From Oscillospiraceae bacterium (lineage in GTDB: Bacteria; Bacillota; Clostridia; Oscillospirales; Acutalibacteraceae), in the NCBI GenBank assembly GCA_015066085.1, contig SVPA01000013.1, positions 1 through 38,378 on the forward strand: DNA of 38,378 nucleotides, in the 5' to 3' direction. Below are positions 14,996-22,850 of the stretch, piece after piece. Each line of letters begins with the position of its first letter. The first letter of the stretch is position 1. The notes under the pieces are model-generated. The model saw only the letters and a program-made list of their open reading frames with translations, was not told the DNA's origin and made no database searches. A program made the position numbers and the translations under genes.

Positions 14996-16453
14996 ATGAA
15001 AGAAACTTTAAAAAAACAACTATATGGACTGATTATAACGGCAGTTCTGCTTGTCTTCTCGGTAGCCTTTGTAGTTTTACTGATTTGTACAGGTCTTTTA
15101 ACGGCGGGGGTAATCCTTGCGGTTTCGGCTATGCTTTTCTTTCTTTCGGCAAGTGTTTATTTGCTCACAAGAGAGCCGTCACACAAGGTCCGTGCCGTTA
15201 TCGGAACGCTTCTTGCGGCGCTTATTCTTGCGGTGCAGATTATAAGCGGATATTATATTGCGTCGGGTGCGGCGGCACTCAGTCATATTTCAAAACCCTC
15301 GGCAGAATATGCCGAAATTGGCGTTTTTGTTAGAAAGGACGACCCCGCAAAAGAACTTTCAGACGCTTTAAGTTACGGTTTTGCAATTCTTGCAGTTCTT
15401 GACCGAGAAAACACCGATATGGCGCTTGAGGAGATTGAAAAGACCTTATCTGAAATGCCAAAAACAGAAGAATTTGACGGGCTTGGCGAACTTATGGACT
15501 CCCTTTTGTCTTCAAAAAGCACCGATGCGGTAGTGATAAACAAGGGATTTTTAGACCTGCTTGAAGATATAGAGGACCACGAGGAAGATTTAAGCAAGAT
15601 TCGCGAACTTTGCACAATTCATATTGAAAAGGAATCGGCTTTTGTTGAGGATAACGAGGTTTCTAAACTTAACGATTCGGTCTTTACGGTTTATTTCAGC
15701 GGAATTGATACAACAGGTAAAATTACCAAAAGAAGCCGAAGCGACGTTAATATTCTCGCAACCGTTAATGTTGAAACGGGACAGATTTTACTTGTTTCAA
15801 CCCCTAGAGATTATTATGTTCCCCTTTCAAACTCAAAGGGTTCCCTTGACAAACTGACCCATGCGGGAATTTACGGAATAAACGTAAGTATGGAAACTCT
15901 TGAAATGCTTTACGACACCGAAATCGACTACTATTTCAAGGTTAATTTTGACGGCTTTAAAGATATTATCGACGCCCTTGGCGGAATTACGGTCCATTCG
16001 GATTATAATTTTAAGGTCGGTTTAGCATATGTCTATAAAAAGGGAGATAACTTCCTCGACGGTCAGTCGGCACTTCACTTTGCAAGGGCAAGAAAGCAAC
16101 TTCCGGGCGGTGACCGACAAAGAGGCAAACATCAGATGGAGGTTATAAAAGGGGTAATTAACAAGATGTGCAGTCCCGCAATACTGACGGGATACACCGA
16201 AACCCTTGACGGAATTAAGGGTAGTTTTGAAACAAGTATTCCTTACGAAGAAATCGCAAAACTTGTAAGAAATCAAATAAATAAATCAACAAAATGGAAC
16301 GTTACCTCCTATTCTGTTTCGGGGGCGGGGGCTTCAAGAAAGTGTTATTCGCTCGGTCTTAAAGCCTATGTAATGATTCCCGACCAGGAAACAGTCGACA
16401 AGGCAAAAAGCCTTATGAAACAGGTTGTTGACGGCGAAGTTCCGACTGTATAA
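14996..16453 (+). CDS. LytR-CpsA-Psr (LCP) family cell-wall ligase
   Basis: A 485-residue membrane protein. N-terminal helices lie near residues 10-33, 36-57 and 66-88. A mixed domain (about 100-210) without clear assignment follows, then the LCP domain (about 230-420). LCP landmarks: RSDVNILATV, STPRDYYVP, KLTHAGIYG, DYYFKVNFDGFKDIIDALGG and the arginine-rich ALHFARARKQLPGGDRQRGK. LCP enzymes move undecaprenyl-linked polymers (teichoic acids, capsule, glycopolymers) onto peptidoglycan outside the membrane. The polymer here is unknown; the glycosyltransferase and ligase-like genes at 25-30 kb are possible partners. It starts 20 nt after sstT with TTGAGG upstream. Confidence 0.93.
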   Translation: MKETLKKQLYGLIITAVLLVFSVAFVVLLICTGLLTAGVILAVSAMLFFLSASVYLLTREPSHKVRAVIGTLLAALILAVQIISGYYIASGAAALSHISKPSAEYAEIGVFVRKDDPAKELSDALSYGFAILAVLDRENTDMALEEIEKTLSEMPKTEEFDGLGELMDSLLSSKSTDAVVINKGFLDLLEDIEDHEEDLSKIRELCTIHIEKESAFVEDNEVSKLNDSVFTVYFSGIDTTGKITKRSRSDVNILATVNVETGQILLVSTPRDYYVPLSNSKGSLDKLTHAGIYGINVSMETLEMLYDTEIDYYFKVNFDGFKDIIDALGGITVHSDYNFKVGLAYVYKKGDNFLDGQSALHFARARKQLPGGDRQRGKHQMEVIKGVINKMCSPAILTGYTETLDGIKGSFETSIPYEEIAKLVRNQINKSTKWNVTSYSVSGAGASRKCYSLGLKAYVMIPDQETVDKAKSLMKQVVDGEVPTV

Positions 16454-16460
16454 AAAGAGA

Positions 16461-16498
16461 GACCGCTGATATGCGACGCATATCAGCGGTCTTTTTAA
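16461..16498. terminator. Terminator after the LCP gene
   Basis: A 15-bp stem AGACCGCTGATATGC with its complement (16461-16475, 16479-16493), a GAC loop and a T5 tail. The convergent gene at 16506 ends just beyond it and probably shares it. Confidence 0.92.
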
Positions 16499-16505
16499 GT
16501 TTTAT

Positions 16506-17072
16506 TTAAAAAGTTTCTTCCTTGAATTCAAAGGTGCTTTCGTATGTAATTGAGGTAATATCTGTTCCGTAGCCATATACACATTCACTGGGGAAGGTAA
16601 GTTCCACCGCGTCTACATAAGTGAAAGAGGAAATACTGACTCCCTCAAATTCGCCAAAATCGCCTTCGGCAACAAGTTGATTATAAGCATTGTAAATTTT
16701 TAAGTTTGTAAGTTTAAGGTCATAAACTTGATAAGGTCTTCCGTTTACGATATTACATCTGACAAAGAGCGAACCGTCGGTCTCCCATTTAACAAAGGTT
16801 GGAAGAACTGTAACTTCGCCTACCGTAATTCCCGTATTGTTGGGGTTGTAGAAAATGTTCTCGGAATCGCTTTGGTTTTCCTCTTGCTCGTTGTTTGCAA
16901 AGGAATCCTCGTCGCTTTCTTCATCTTCAAACTCCTCGACAATCGAATTATTAGGACTGAAATCAGCCTCGGGAGTTTTTACTTTGAACCACGCGGTAAC
17001 AGCGGACATTCCGCCGCCCAAAATGGCAATAATAATACCTATTATACAGGGAAGCACACAGAAAAGAACCAA
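16506..17072 (-). CDS. Membrane segment and outer domain of a zinc-ribbon protein (3' part of a frameshifted gene)
   Basis: The frame is open from about 17137. The first start-like codon, TTG 17072, falls in the middle of a hydrophobic helix, so it is unlikely to be the true N-terminus. Reading the frame further upstream gives KKEKSKTPIIVTIIVAAIL, the basic flank and start of that helix. It joins smoothly to the zinc-ribbon reading frame at 17099-17245 if the reading shifts by -1. After the helix come an acidic linker (many D/E, near residues 45-70 of this part) and a beta-rich outer domain with GITVGEVTVLPTFVKWETDGSLFVRC and ITYESTFEFKEE. No named family recognised. Confidence 0.7.
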   Translation of the reverse strand: MVLFCVLPCIIGIIIAILGGGMSAVTAWFKVKTPEADFSPNNSIVEEFEDEESDEDSFANNEQEENQSDSENIFYNPNNTGITVGEVTVLPTFVKWETDGSLFVRCNIVNGRPYQVYDLKLTNLKIYNAYNQLVAEGDFGEFEGVSISSFTYVDAVELTFPSECVYGYGTDITSITYESTFEFKEETF

Positions 17073-17085
17073 AATTGCCGCAACA

Positions 17086-17126
17086 ATAATTGTAACAATT
17101 ATCGGAGTTTTGCTTTTTTCTTTTTT
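17086..17126 (-). other. Candidate -1 frameshift site (A AAA AAG) with downstream hairpin
   Basis: In the zinc-ribbon frame the codons read CCA AAA AAG. The heptamer A AAA AAG (17126-17120) is therefore in exact X XXY YYZ phase and is the same heptamer used in E. coli dnaX. A -1 slip here enters the frame of the 16506-17072 segment; without it a TAA follows at 17101-17099. A weak AT-rich hairpin ATAATTG / CAATTAT (17102-17096, 17092-17086) starts 17 nt after the slip site. A missing A in the A6 run would give the same appearance. Confidence 0.4.
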
Positions 17127-17245
17127 GGGGTTTCGTTAGTTTCTAAAGGTAATGATGTATCTTCGGTTTTTTCTTCTGATGCTAAGCAGTTCGGACAAAG
17201 AACTGCTCCGTCTTCTATTTCGGTGCCGCAATTTTTGCAAAACAT
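17099..17245 (-). CDS. Zinc-ribbon N-terminus of a membrane protein (5' part of a frameshifted gene)
   Basis: A 48-codon reading frame starts with ATG 17245, 7 nt after a strong GGAGG. It encodes CKNCGTEIEDGAVLCPNC, a textbook short zinc ribbon (two CxxC pairs, residues 3-6 and 17-20), then an acidic-polar linker and a Lys-rich stretch (ETPKKKKAKLR) before a stop. Zinc ribbons of this type in Firmicutes normally continue through a basic linker into a transmembrane helix. That continuation exists in the -1 frame from about 17119 down to 16506. The intact product would be about 245 residues: cytoplasmic zinc ribbon, one helix, outer beta domain. Whether the truncated form is made is unknown. 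The gene lies 38 nt after serS and may share its transcript. Confidence 0.7.
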   Translation of the reverse strand: MFCKNCGTEIEDGAVLCPNCLASEEKTEDTSLPLETNETPKKKKAKLR

Positions 17246-17283
17246 AATAATGCCTCCAAATAAAATTATTAGGGATAAACCGA

Positions 17284-18555
17284 CTATTTTATAATGTCAC
17301 AGCCCATATATTTGCGAAGGGCTTCGGGAACAGTAACCGAGCCGTCGGCATTCTGGAAGTTTTCAAGAATTGCCGCAACCGTTCTTCCAACCGCAACGCC
17401 CGAACCGTTAAGGGTGTGAACGAACCGGGCTTTTTCGCCCTGGGCCTTTTTAAAGCGGATAGAACCACGGCGAGCCTGATAGTCCTCAAAATTAGAACAG
17501 GAAGAAATTTCAACATATCTGTTATAAGAGGGCATCCAAACCTCAATATCATAGGTTTTAGCACTTGAGAAACCAAGGTCGCCCGTGCAAAGACAAACCA
17601 CCCTGTAGGGAAGACCGAGCCCCGCAAGAACTCGCTCGGCGTCGGCGGTTAATTTTTCAAGTTCTTCATAGGAATTTTCGGGGTCGGCAAATTTAACAAG
17701 TTCAACCTTGTTAAACTGGTGCTGACGGATAAGACCTCTTGTATCTCTTCCCGCAGAACCCGCTTCGGCACGGAAACAAGCCGAGTAAGCGCAGTATTTT
17801 ATAGGCAGAGCCGAACCCTCTAAAATTTCGTCACGGTGCATATTGGTAACCGGAACTTCGGCGGTAGGAATAAGGAAATATTCTCCGTTAGAGAGTTTGA
17901 AAGCGTCTTCCTCAAATTTTGGAAGTTGTCCCGTTGCGGTCATTGAAGCACGGTTTGCCATAAAGGGAGGGAGTATCTCGGTATAGCCATGCTCGGTATG
18001 GGTATCAAGGAAATAGGAGATAATTGCTCTCTCGAGCCTGGCACCCAGACCCTTATAAAAATGGAAACGGGTTCCCGTAACCTTTGCGGCGGTTTCGGGG
18101 TCCAAAATTCCAAGGTTTTGACCAATATCCCAATGCGCCTTTGGCTCAAAATCAAACTCTTTGGGGGTTCCGTTTCTTCTGATTTCGGGGTTGCAAGAAT
18201 CATCTGCGCCGACAGGCACGGTGCTTGAGGGAATATTAGGAATCATAAGAAGAAGTTCACGCTGTTTTGCGTCAAGTTCACTGAGTTTTGCGTCGTCTTC
18301 CTTAATTTTTTCGGAAAGGGTTTTCATCTCGGCGAAAATAGCCGAAACATCTTTACCCTCTTTTTTATACTGCGGAATCATTTTAGAAACCGAGTTCTGT
18401 TTTGCTTTAAGTTCCTCAACGGCGGTGATAATTTCACGACGCTGAACATCAATTTCTAAAAGTTGGTCAATTTCTTTGTCGAGATTTCCCTGACGGTTTT
18501 TTACTGCGGTTTTTACTCTTTCGGGGTCCTGACGGACAATTTTAATGTCTAACAT
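17284..18555 (-). CDS. serS: Seryl-tRNA synthetase
   Basis: A 423-residue class II synthetase that charges tRNA-Ser. The N-terminal long coiled-coil arm (about residues 28-105, with [20 protein letters not shown]) contacts the long variable arm of tRNA-Ser. Catalytic-domain landmarks: [18 protein letters not shown], the GYTEILPP region, motif 2 with [20 protein letters not shown], and motif 3 near the C-terminus with [20 protein letters not shown]. It lies 10 nt after parB and is probably read from the parA promoter. AGAGG precedes ATG. No T-box leader is possible in the 10-nt gap. Confidence 0.96.
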   Translation of the reverse strand: MLDIKIVRQDPERVKTAVKNRQGNLDKEIDQLLEIDVQRREIITAVEELKAKQNSVSKMIPQYKKEGKDVSAIFAEMKTLSEKIKEDDAKLSELDAKQRELLLMIPNIPSSTVPVGADDSCNPEIRRNGTPKEFDFEPKAHWDIGQNLGILDPETAAKVTGTRFHFYKGLGARLERAIISYFLDTHTEHGYTEILPPFMANRASMTATGQLPKFEEDAFKLSNGEYFLIPTAEVPVTNMHRDEILEGSALPIKYCAYSACFRAEAGSAGRDTRGLIRQHQFNKVELVKFADPENSYEELEKLTADAERVLAGLGLPYRVVCLCTGDLGFSSAKTYDIEVWMPSYNRYVEISSCSNFEDYQARRGSIRFKKAQGEKARFVHTLNGSGVAVGRTVAAILENFQNADGSVTVPEALRKYMGCDIIK

Positions 18556-18565
18556 TCTTTTACCT

Positions 18566-19405
18566 CTAATCTGTTAATCTTTTTGCAAAATCTTCAAGTT
18601 CTTTTTTGCTGTAAAACTCAATAGTAAGGGTTCCTTTTTCTTTGCCTTTTTGAACTATTTTAACCCTTCTGCCAAGTTCGTTCTGGATTGCAAGTTCAAC
18701 CTCTTTACAGAAGTTGTCAAGCGCAACTTCTTTTGCTTTTTTTGCCGAGCCTTTGCCCGCTTTAAGCATATTTTCAAGGTCTCTTACCGACGCCCCGTTT
18801 AATGCCGCTTTCAGCATTTCACTTCGTAAGGCAGAACCCTTTTCTGCGCTAAGAAGCGTTCTTGCGTGGCCCGCCGAAAATTTGCCTGTTTTAAGATATT
18901 CGGTTTCGCTTGGGGTTAGTTCTAAAAGCCTTAAAGTGTTTGCAACGGCGGAACGGGATTTTCCCATAGCGGCCGCAACATCTTCCTGGGTCAGTCCGTA
19001 GGAAACCATTAAAGAGCGGTAGCCGAGAGCCTCTTCAACGGCGTTTAAATCCTCACGCTGAAGATTTTCTATGAGAGCAACCTCCATAACCTGACGCTCA
19101 CTCATTTCACGGATAACAACCGGGACGGTGCGAAGTTCGGCAATTCGACAGGCACGCCAACGGCGTTCGCCCGCAATTATTTCGTAACCGCCCGAAGCCT
19201 TGCTTCTAACAAGAATCGGCTGAAGAAGTCCGTGTTTTCTTATCGAATCGGCAAGTTCATTTAAAGCCGTTTCGTCGAAATCTTTTCTCGGTTGGTCGCG
19301 GTTAGGTTCAATTTCCGAAAGCATTACTTCGGTAACGCCCGACTCTTCTGTATTGATATCGAAAAGAGAGTTCAGCCCTTTTCCAAGACCTTTACTTGCT
19401 GCCAT
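18566..19405 (-). CDS. parB: Chromosome partitioning protein ParB (Spo0J)
   Basis: A 279-residue ParB CTPase that loads at parS sites near the origin, spreads, and recruits condensin. It works with ParA in segregation and, in spore formers, in control of sporulation. Seen: the N-terminal [11 protein letters not shown]; the nucleotide-binding box II GERRWR at 79-84; box I-like [16 protein letters not shown]; and the helix-turn-helix [20 protein letters not shown] near 137-156. The C-terminal dimerisation region ends with [17 protein letters not shown]. It starts 4 nt after parA with GGAAGG upstream. Full family length. Confidence 0.96.
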   Translation of the reverse strand: MAASKGLGKGLNSLFDINTEESGVTEVMLSEIEPNRDQPRKDFDETALNELADSIRKHGLLQPILVRSKASGGYEIIAGERRWRACRIAELRTVPVVIREMSERQVMEVALIENLQREDLNAVEEALGYRSLMVSYGLTQEDVAAAMGKSRSAVANTLRLLELTPSETEYLKTGKFSAGHARTLLSAEKGSALRSEMLKAALNGASVRDLENMLKAGKGSAKKAKEVALDNFCKEVELAIQNELGRRVKIVQKGKEKGTLTIEFYSKKELEDFAKRLTD

Positions 19406-19409
19406 CTTG

Positions 19410-20177
19410 TCACCTTCCGTTTCGTTTTACGAATTCTTTCGCCAAATCGTCATAGGCTTTACCGCCCTTGTTTTTCGGGTCATAGTACTGTATCGGTTTA
19501 CCGTGGCTTGGGGCTTCGGAAAGACGCACAGCACGGGGAATTGTTGTAGCAAAAAGTTCTTTCGGGAAAAACTTTTTAACCTCGGCAACAACCTGTTGGG
19601 TAAGGTTAAGTCTTCCGTCAAACATTGTTAGCAAAATTCCCTCAATTTCAATTCTCGGGTTGTAAATTCTCTTTATCTGGCGAATGGTTGAAATAAGTTG
19701 GGAAAGACCCTCAAGAGCAAAATATTCACACTGGATAGGGACAAGCACACTGTCACTTGCACAAAGAGAATTTATTGTTATAAGTCCGAGAGAAGGCGGA
19801 CAGTCGATAAAAATAAAATCGTAGTCGCCCTTGATAAGCACCAGGGCATTTTTGAGTTGAGCCTCTCGGTGTTCAAGCGAAATAAGTTCAACCTCTGCTC
19901 CCGCAAGGTTCATATTACAGGGGATTATATCAACGCCCTCAAAATCGGTCTCAAGAATAGCCTCTTTAGCCTTTGCCCGACCTATTAAAAGGTCATAAAC
20001 CGAGGCGGAAAGTTTCTGTTTATCTATTCCGTAGGCAGAGGTCGAATTTCCCTGAGGGTCGGCATCTACAAGAAGAACCTTAAAGCCGAGTTTGCCTATT
20101 CCTGCGGCAAGGTTGACCGCCGTTGTGGTCTTACCGACACCGCCCTTTTGGTTTACAACCGAAACGATTTTTCCCAT
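19410..20177 (-). CDS. parA: Chromosome partitioning ATPase ParA (Soj)
   Basis: A 255-residue deviant-Walker ATPase. Walker A is KGGVGKTT at 11-18 with the signature lysine; [10 protein letters not shown] near 120 is the switch II/Walker B region. It binds DNA nonspecifically as an ATP dimer and is released by ParB; in B. subtilis it also affects DnaA and sporulation. It is the first gene of parA-parB-serS, with a strong promoter at 20207-20235 and AGGAGG about 7 nt before ATG. Confidence 0.96.
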   Translation of the reverse strand: MGKIVSVVNQKGGVGKTTTAVNLAAGIGKLGFKVLLVDADPQGNSTSAYGIDKQKLSASVYDLLIGRAKAKEAILETDFEGVDIIPCNMNLAGAEVELISLEHREAQLKNALVLIKGDYDFIFIDCPPSLGLITINSLCASDSVLVPIQCEYFALEGLSQLISTIRQIKRIYNPRIEIEGILLTMFDGRLNLTQQVVAEVKKFFPKELFATTIPRAVRLSEAPSHGKPIQYYDPKNKGGKAYDDLAKEFVKRNGR

Positions 20178-20206
20178 ATCTGCCCTCCTGTTTTAGTATA
20201 ATAAAT

Positions 20207-20235
20207 ATTATATCAAAGCAACCCCGAAAAATCAA
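20207..20235 (-). promoter_or_regulatory. Promoter of parA-parB-serS
   Basis: On the minus strand TTGATT (20230-20235), 17-nt spacer, TATAAT (20207-20212) with an extended TGA. A 16-bp AT-only palindrome TATAATA-AA-TATTATA (20197-20212) overlaps the -10 and start. Confidence 0.78.
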
Positions 20236-20267
20236 CACAATTATTGCTTTGTTTCCCCTTTAAAAAC

Positions 20268-20299
20268 AAAAAAGCAAGAACAAAAATTCTTGCTTTTTT
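20268..20299 (-). terminator. eno terminator
   Basis: 13-bp stem AAAAAAGCAAGAA with its complement (20268-20280, 20287-20299), 6-nt loop and T-run, 4 nt after the eno stop on the minus strand. It separates eno from the parA promoter. Confidence 0.9.
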
Positions 20300-20303
20300 C
20301 GTT

Positions 20304-21542
20304 TTATTTCATTTTGCTTTCAATCATTAAAAGGCGGTTATACTTTGAGACCCTCTCGCTTCGGCAGGGGGCTCCCGTTTTAATCTGTCCCGCACCCGTA
20401 CCAACCGCAAGGTCGGCAATAAAGGAGTCCTCGCTGTCGCCCGAACGGTGAGAGATTATTGTGGCGTAACCTTTTTCCTGCGCCAGTCCTATAACCTTGA
20501 GGGTTTCGGACAAGGTTCCAATCTGGTTAGGTTTAATTAAAATTGCGTTCGCCGCCCCGGCTAAAAGCCCCGCTTTAAGCCGAGCCTCGTTAGTAACAAA
20601 AAGGTCGTCGCCGACAAGTTGAATTCTATACCCCATCGCTTTGGTAAGTTCGGCAAAAGCCTCGAAGTCCTTTTCGCCGATTCCGTCCTCAATAGAGGCA
20701 ATCGGGTATTTGTCGCAAAGTTCGGTATAATAACCGATAAGTTCGGCCGTGCTCATTCGTCTTTTGGCTTTAGGAAGTCTATAAACTCCCTTATCTTCAT
20801 ACCACTCACTTGCCGCAACATCAAGGCAGATTTTGACCCTTTCGGTATCATATCCCGCCTTTATAATTGCCTCGGTAATAAGGTCCAAAGCCTCTTGTTC
20901 GCCCGATAAATCGGGGGCAAAACCGCCCTCATCACCTACCGCAGTTGAGCGACCGCTTTTTGCGATAAGCCCTTTAAGAGTATGGTAAATTTCGGTGCAA
21001 ATTTCCATATTTTCGGCAAAAGAGGTGTTTTCTACGGGCTGAATCATAAACTCCTGAATATCAAGGTTATTAGAGGCGTGAGCCCCGCCGTTTAAAATAT
21101 TCATCATCGGCCTTGGCATCAAAATCTTGCCGTTTTCTCCCGCAAGGTATTTATAAAGCGGTTCCTGTCTTTCGTCGGCCGTTGCCTTTGCCGCCGCAAC
21201 CGAAACGCCGAGTATTGCATTCGCTCCAAGTCTTTCCTTATTTTCGGTTCCGTCCAGTTGGATCATTATTTGGTCGGTTTCCTGTCCGTTTTCCGAAAGA
21301 TGACCGAGAAGTGCGGGGGCAATAAGACTGTTTATATGCTCTACCGCCTTTTTGACTCCCTTTCCCGAAAGTCTTGCCGAACCGTCACGAAGTTCATGGG
21401 CTTCAAAGAGTCCCGTGGACGCCCCCGACGGAACAATACTAAACCCGTAACCGCCGTTTTCGGTAAAAAGTTCTACGCCAACGGTTGGGTTTCCTCGGCT
21501 GTCAAAAAGTTCGTGTCCCTGGATTTTGACTATCTTACTCAA
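20304..21542 (-). CDS. eno: Enolase
   Basis: A 412-residue enolase converting 2-phosphoglycerate to phosphoenolpyruvate in glycolysis. Seen: LFDSRGNPTV, VPSGASTG, the catalytic region QEFMI, AVGDEGGFAP, a metal aspartate in SIEDGI, GDDLFVTN, the catalytic lysine in LIKPNQIGT, and SHRSGDSEDSFIADLAVGTGAGQIKTG. TTG 21542 (MSKIVK) is chosen because AAGGAG lies 7 nt upstream; an in-frame GTG at 21551 overlaps that site. At about 412 residues it is slightly shorter than the usual 430. Single-gene unit, terminated at 20268-20299, divergent from rlmB. No clear -35 was found for its promoter. Confidence 0.96.
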   Translation of the reverse strand: MSKIVKIQGHELFDSRGNPTVGVELFTENGGYGFSIVPSGASTGLFEAHELRDGSARLSGKGVKKAVEHINSLIAPALLGHLSENGQETDQIMIQLDGTENKERLGANAILGVSVAAAKATADERQEPLYKYLAGENGKILMPRPMMNILNGGAHASNNLDIQEFMIQPVENTSFAENMEICTEIYHTLKGLIAKSGRSTAVGDEGGFAPDLSGEQEALDLITEAIIKAGYDTERVKICLDVAASEWYEDKGVYRLPKAKRRMSTAELIGYYTELCDKYPIASIEDGIGEKDFEAFAELTKAMGYRIQLVGDDLFVTNEARLKAGLLAGAANAILIKPNQIGTLSETLKVIGLAQEKGYATIISHRSGDSEDSFIADLAVGTGAGQIKTGAPCRSERVSKYNRLLMIESKMK

Positions 21543-21623
21543 ATTTATCACTCCTTAATACTATTTTACCTCATTTTTTCAAATTTTTACATAAAAATTT
21601 TGCTTTTGTTTTTGTGCCTTATA

Positions 21624-21632
21624 TGATATAAT
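21624..21632 (+). promoter_or_regulatory. Extended -10 promoter of rlmB
   Basis: TGA followed by consensus TATAAT (21627-21632). No good -35 at 16-18 nt, so an extended -10 type is proposed. The leader to the TTG start is about 40 nt. Confidence 0.45.
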
Positions 21633-21680
21633 ATACAATATACAATGTATATTTATGTAATCTTTACGGAGGGAAAAATC

Positions 21681-22442
21681 TTGCCTGATTTTGAGCAAAA
21701 AGAACAAGGAAATAACATTATTGCCGGAAGAAATTCGGTTTTGGAAGCGATTAAATCGGGCCGAGAAATCGACCGCCTTTTAGTAGCCCACGGAATGACG
21801 GGCGGCTCTATTGCTCCAATAATTGCTAAATGTAGCGAAAGGGGTATCCTTATTAAAGAGGTTTCTCCCCAGAAACTTGACTATATGACCTCGGGTGCCA
21901 ACCACCAGGGTGTTGCGGTGCTTATTGCAACCCAGAAATACTTTGAGGTTGAAGATATTTTAAACTACGCCAAAGAAAAGGGCGAAAAACCGTTTATTAT
22001 TATCTGCGACGAACTTGAGGACCCTCATAACCTTGGCGCAATAATCCGAACCGCCGAAGCGGCGGGGGCTCACGGAATTATTATTCCGAAACGCCGAAGC
22101 GCCAGTCTTAATGTTACGGTTGCAAAGGCGGCAAGCGGCGCTCTTGAATATATGAGGGTTGCCCGTGTTACCAATATTGCAAACGAAATTGACAGCCTTA
22201 AGGAAAAAGGCGTTTGGGTTTTCGGAGCAGATATGGACGGAGATGACTACACTCTTGTCGATTTTGACGTTCCGTGCGCTATTGTAATCGGAAACGAAGG
22301 CAAAGGAATAGGACGGCTTGTTGCAAAGAAGTGCGACGGTATAGCCAGTCTTCCAATGCTTGGAAAAATTAACTCTCTTAACGCTTCGGTTGCGGCGGGA
22401 ATTTTAATGTACGCCGTTGTTAAAAGCCGAACCGGAAAATAA
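21681..22442 (+). CDS. rlmB: 23S rRNA (guanosine(2251)-2'-O)-methyltransferase RlmB
   Basis: A 253-residue SPOUT (TrmH/SpoU) methyltransferase. The N-terminal substrate-binding domain begins IIAGRNSVLEAIKSG and includes GANHQGVAV. The knotted catalytic domain carries motif 1 EDPHNLGAIIRTAEAAG, motif 2 IVIGNEGKGI and motif 3 SLNASVAAGILMY. It 2'-O-methylates a conserved G in 23S rRNA using AdoMet. TTG 21681 is chosen because GGAGGG is 7 nt upstream; an in-frame ATG at 21645 lies almost at the predicted transcription start and has no ribosome site. Paralogous SpoU enzymes are the main alternative. First gene of a long plus-strand run. Confidence 0.92.
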   Translation: MPDFEQKEQGNNIIAGRNSVLEAIKSGREIDRLLVAHGMTGGSIAPIIAKCSERGILIKEVSPQKLDYMTSGANHQGVAVLIATQKYFEVEDILNYAKEKGEKPFIIICDELEDPHNLGAIIRTAEAAGAHGIIIPKRRSASLNVTVAKAASGALEYMRVARVTNIANEIDSLKEKGVWVFGADMDGDDYTLVDFDVPCAIVIGNEGKGIGRLVAKKCDGIASLPMLGKINSLNASVAAGILMYAVVKSRTGK

Positions 22443-22473
22443 ATACTATTAAAATTTTTGAAAGGGTGAAAAT

Positions 22474-22629
22474 ATGACCCCCTTTTCTGATAGAAAAGAC
22501 AACCAATCCACCGGGCAGAACGCTTCGGGTAATACCCCCTCTTCAAGACCTGCGTCCGTTTCGCAAGGTCTTGGCGGTTCTCGGTTTTTTCGCAGACCAA
22601 CGCACCAAGCCCTCTTGAAACGCTTTTAA
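22474..22629 (+). pseudogene. 5' fragment of the degenerate P-type ATPase gene
   Basis: ATG 22474 follows AAAGGGTG at a good distance, 31 nt after rlmB, and opens a polar, Ser/Asn/Gln-rich, disordered-looking N-terminus (MTPFSDRKDNQSTGQN...). The frame ends at TAA 22627-22629. The next frame (-1) is open from 22533 and continues without a good start into the large gene ending at 25106. The switch point is most likely the T6 run at 22585-22590: one more T would join the frames as GGSRFFSQTNAPSPLE. So this is either a true frameshift mutation or a homopolymer error. The heptamer there (G TTT TTT) is not a canonical ribosomal slip site. Confidence 0.6.
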
Positions 22630-22850
22630 GTTCGGTTAAAAACACGGTAGACGAAGGCCGTAGAGAAACCCAAAGTTCCGCCGAAGGCCAAAAAGAAGCC
22701 GTTGCTCCAAAAAAGCCAGCCGTTAAAGAGCAAAATCCGGTTTTAAAAAATGACGATATACCCGTTGCGGTAAGACTTTTTCAGGCGGAAAAAGAAGATG
22801 ATTCCAAAAAAGCCGCTTCTGAGCCTAAAAATACGGTAAAAACAAGCAGT

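Noticed and set aside
22585-22590. Programmed ribosomal frameshift in the ATPase-like gene
   Set aside because: The heptamer G TTT TTT does not fit X XXY YYZ slippage, and no stimulatory structure was seen. Mutation or homopolymer error is simpler.
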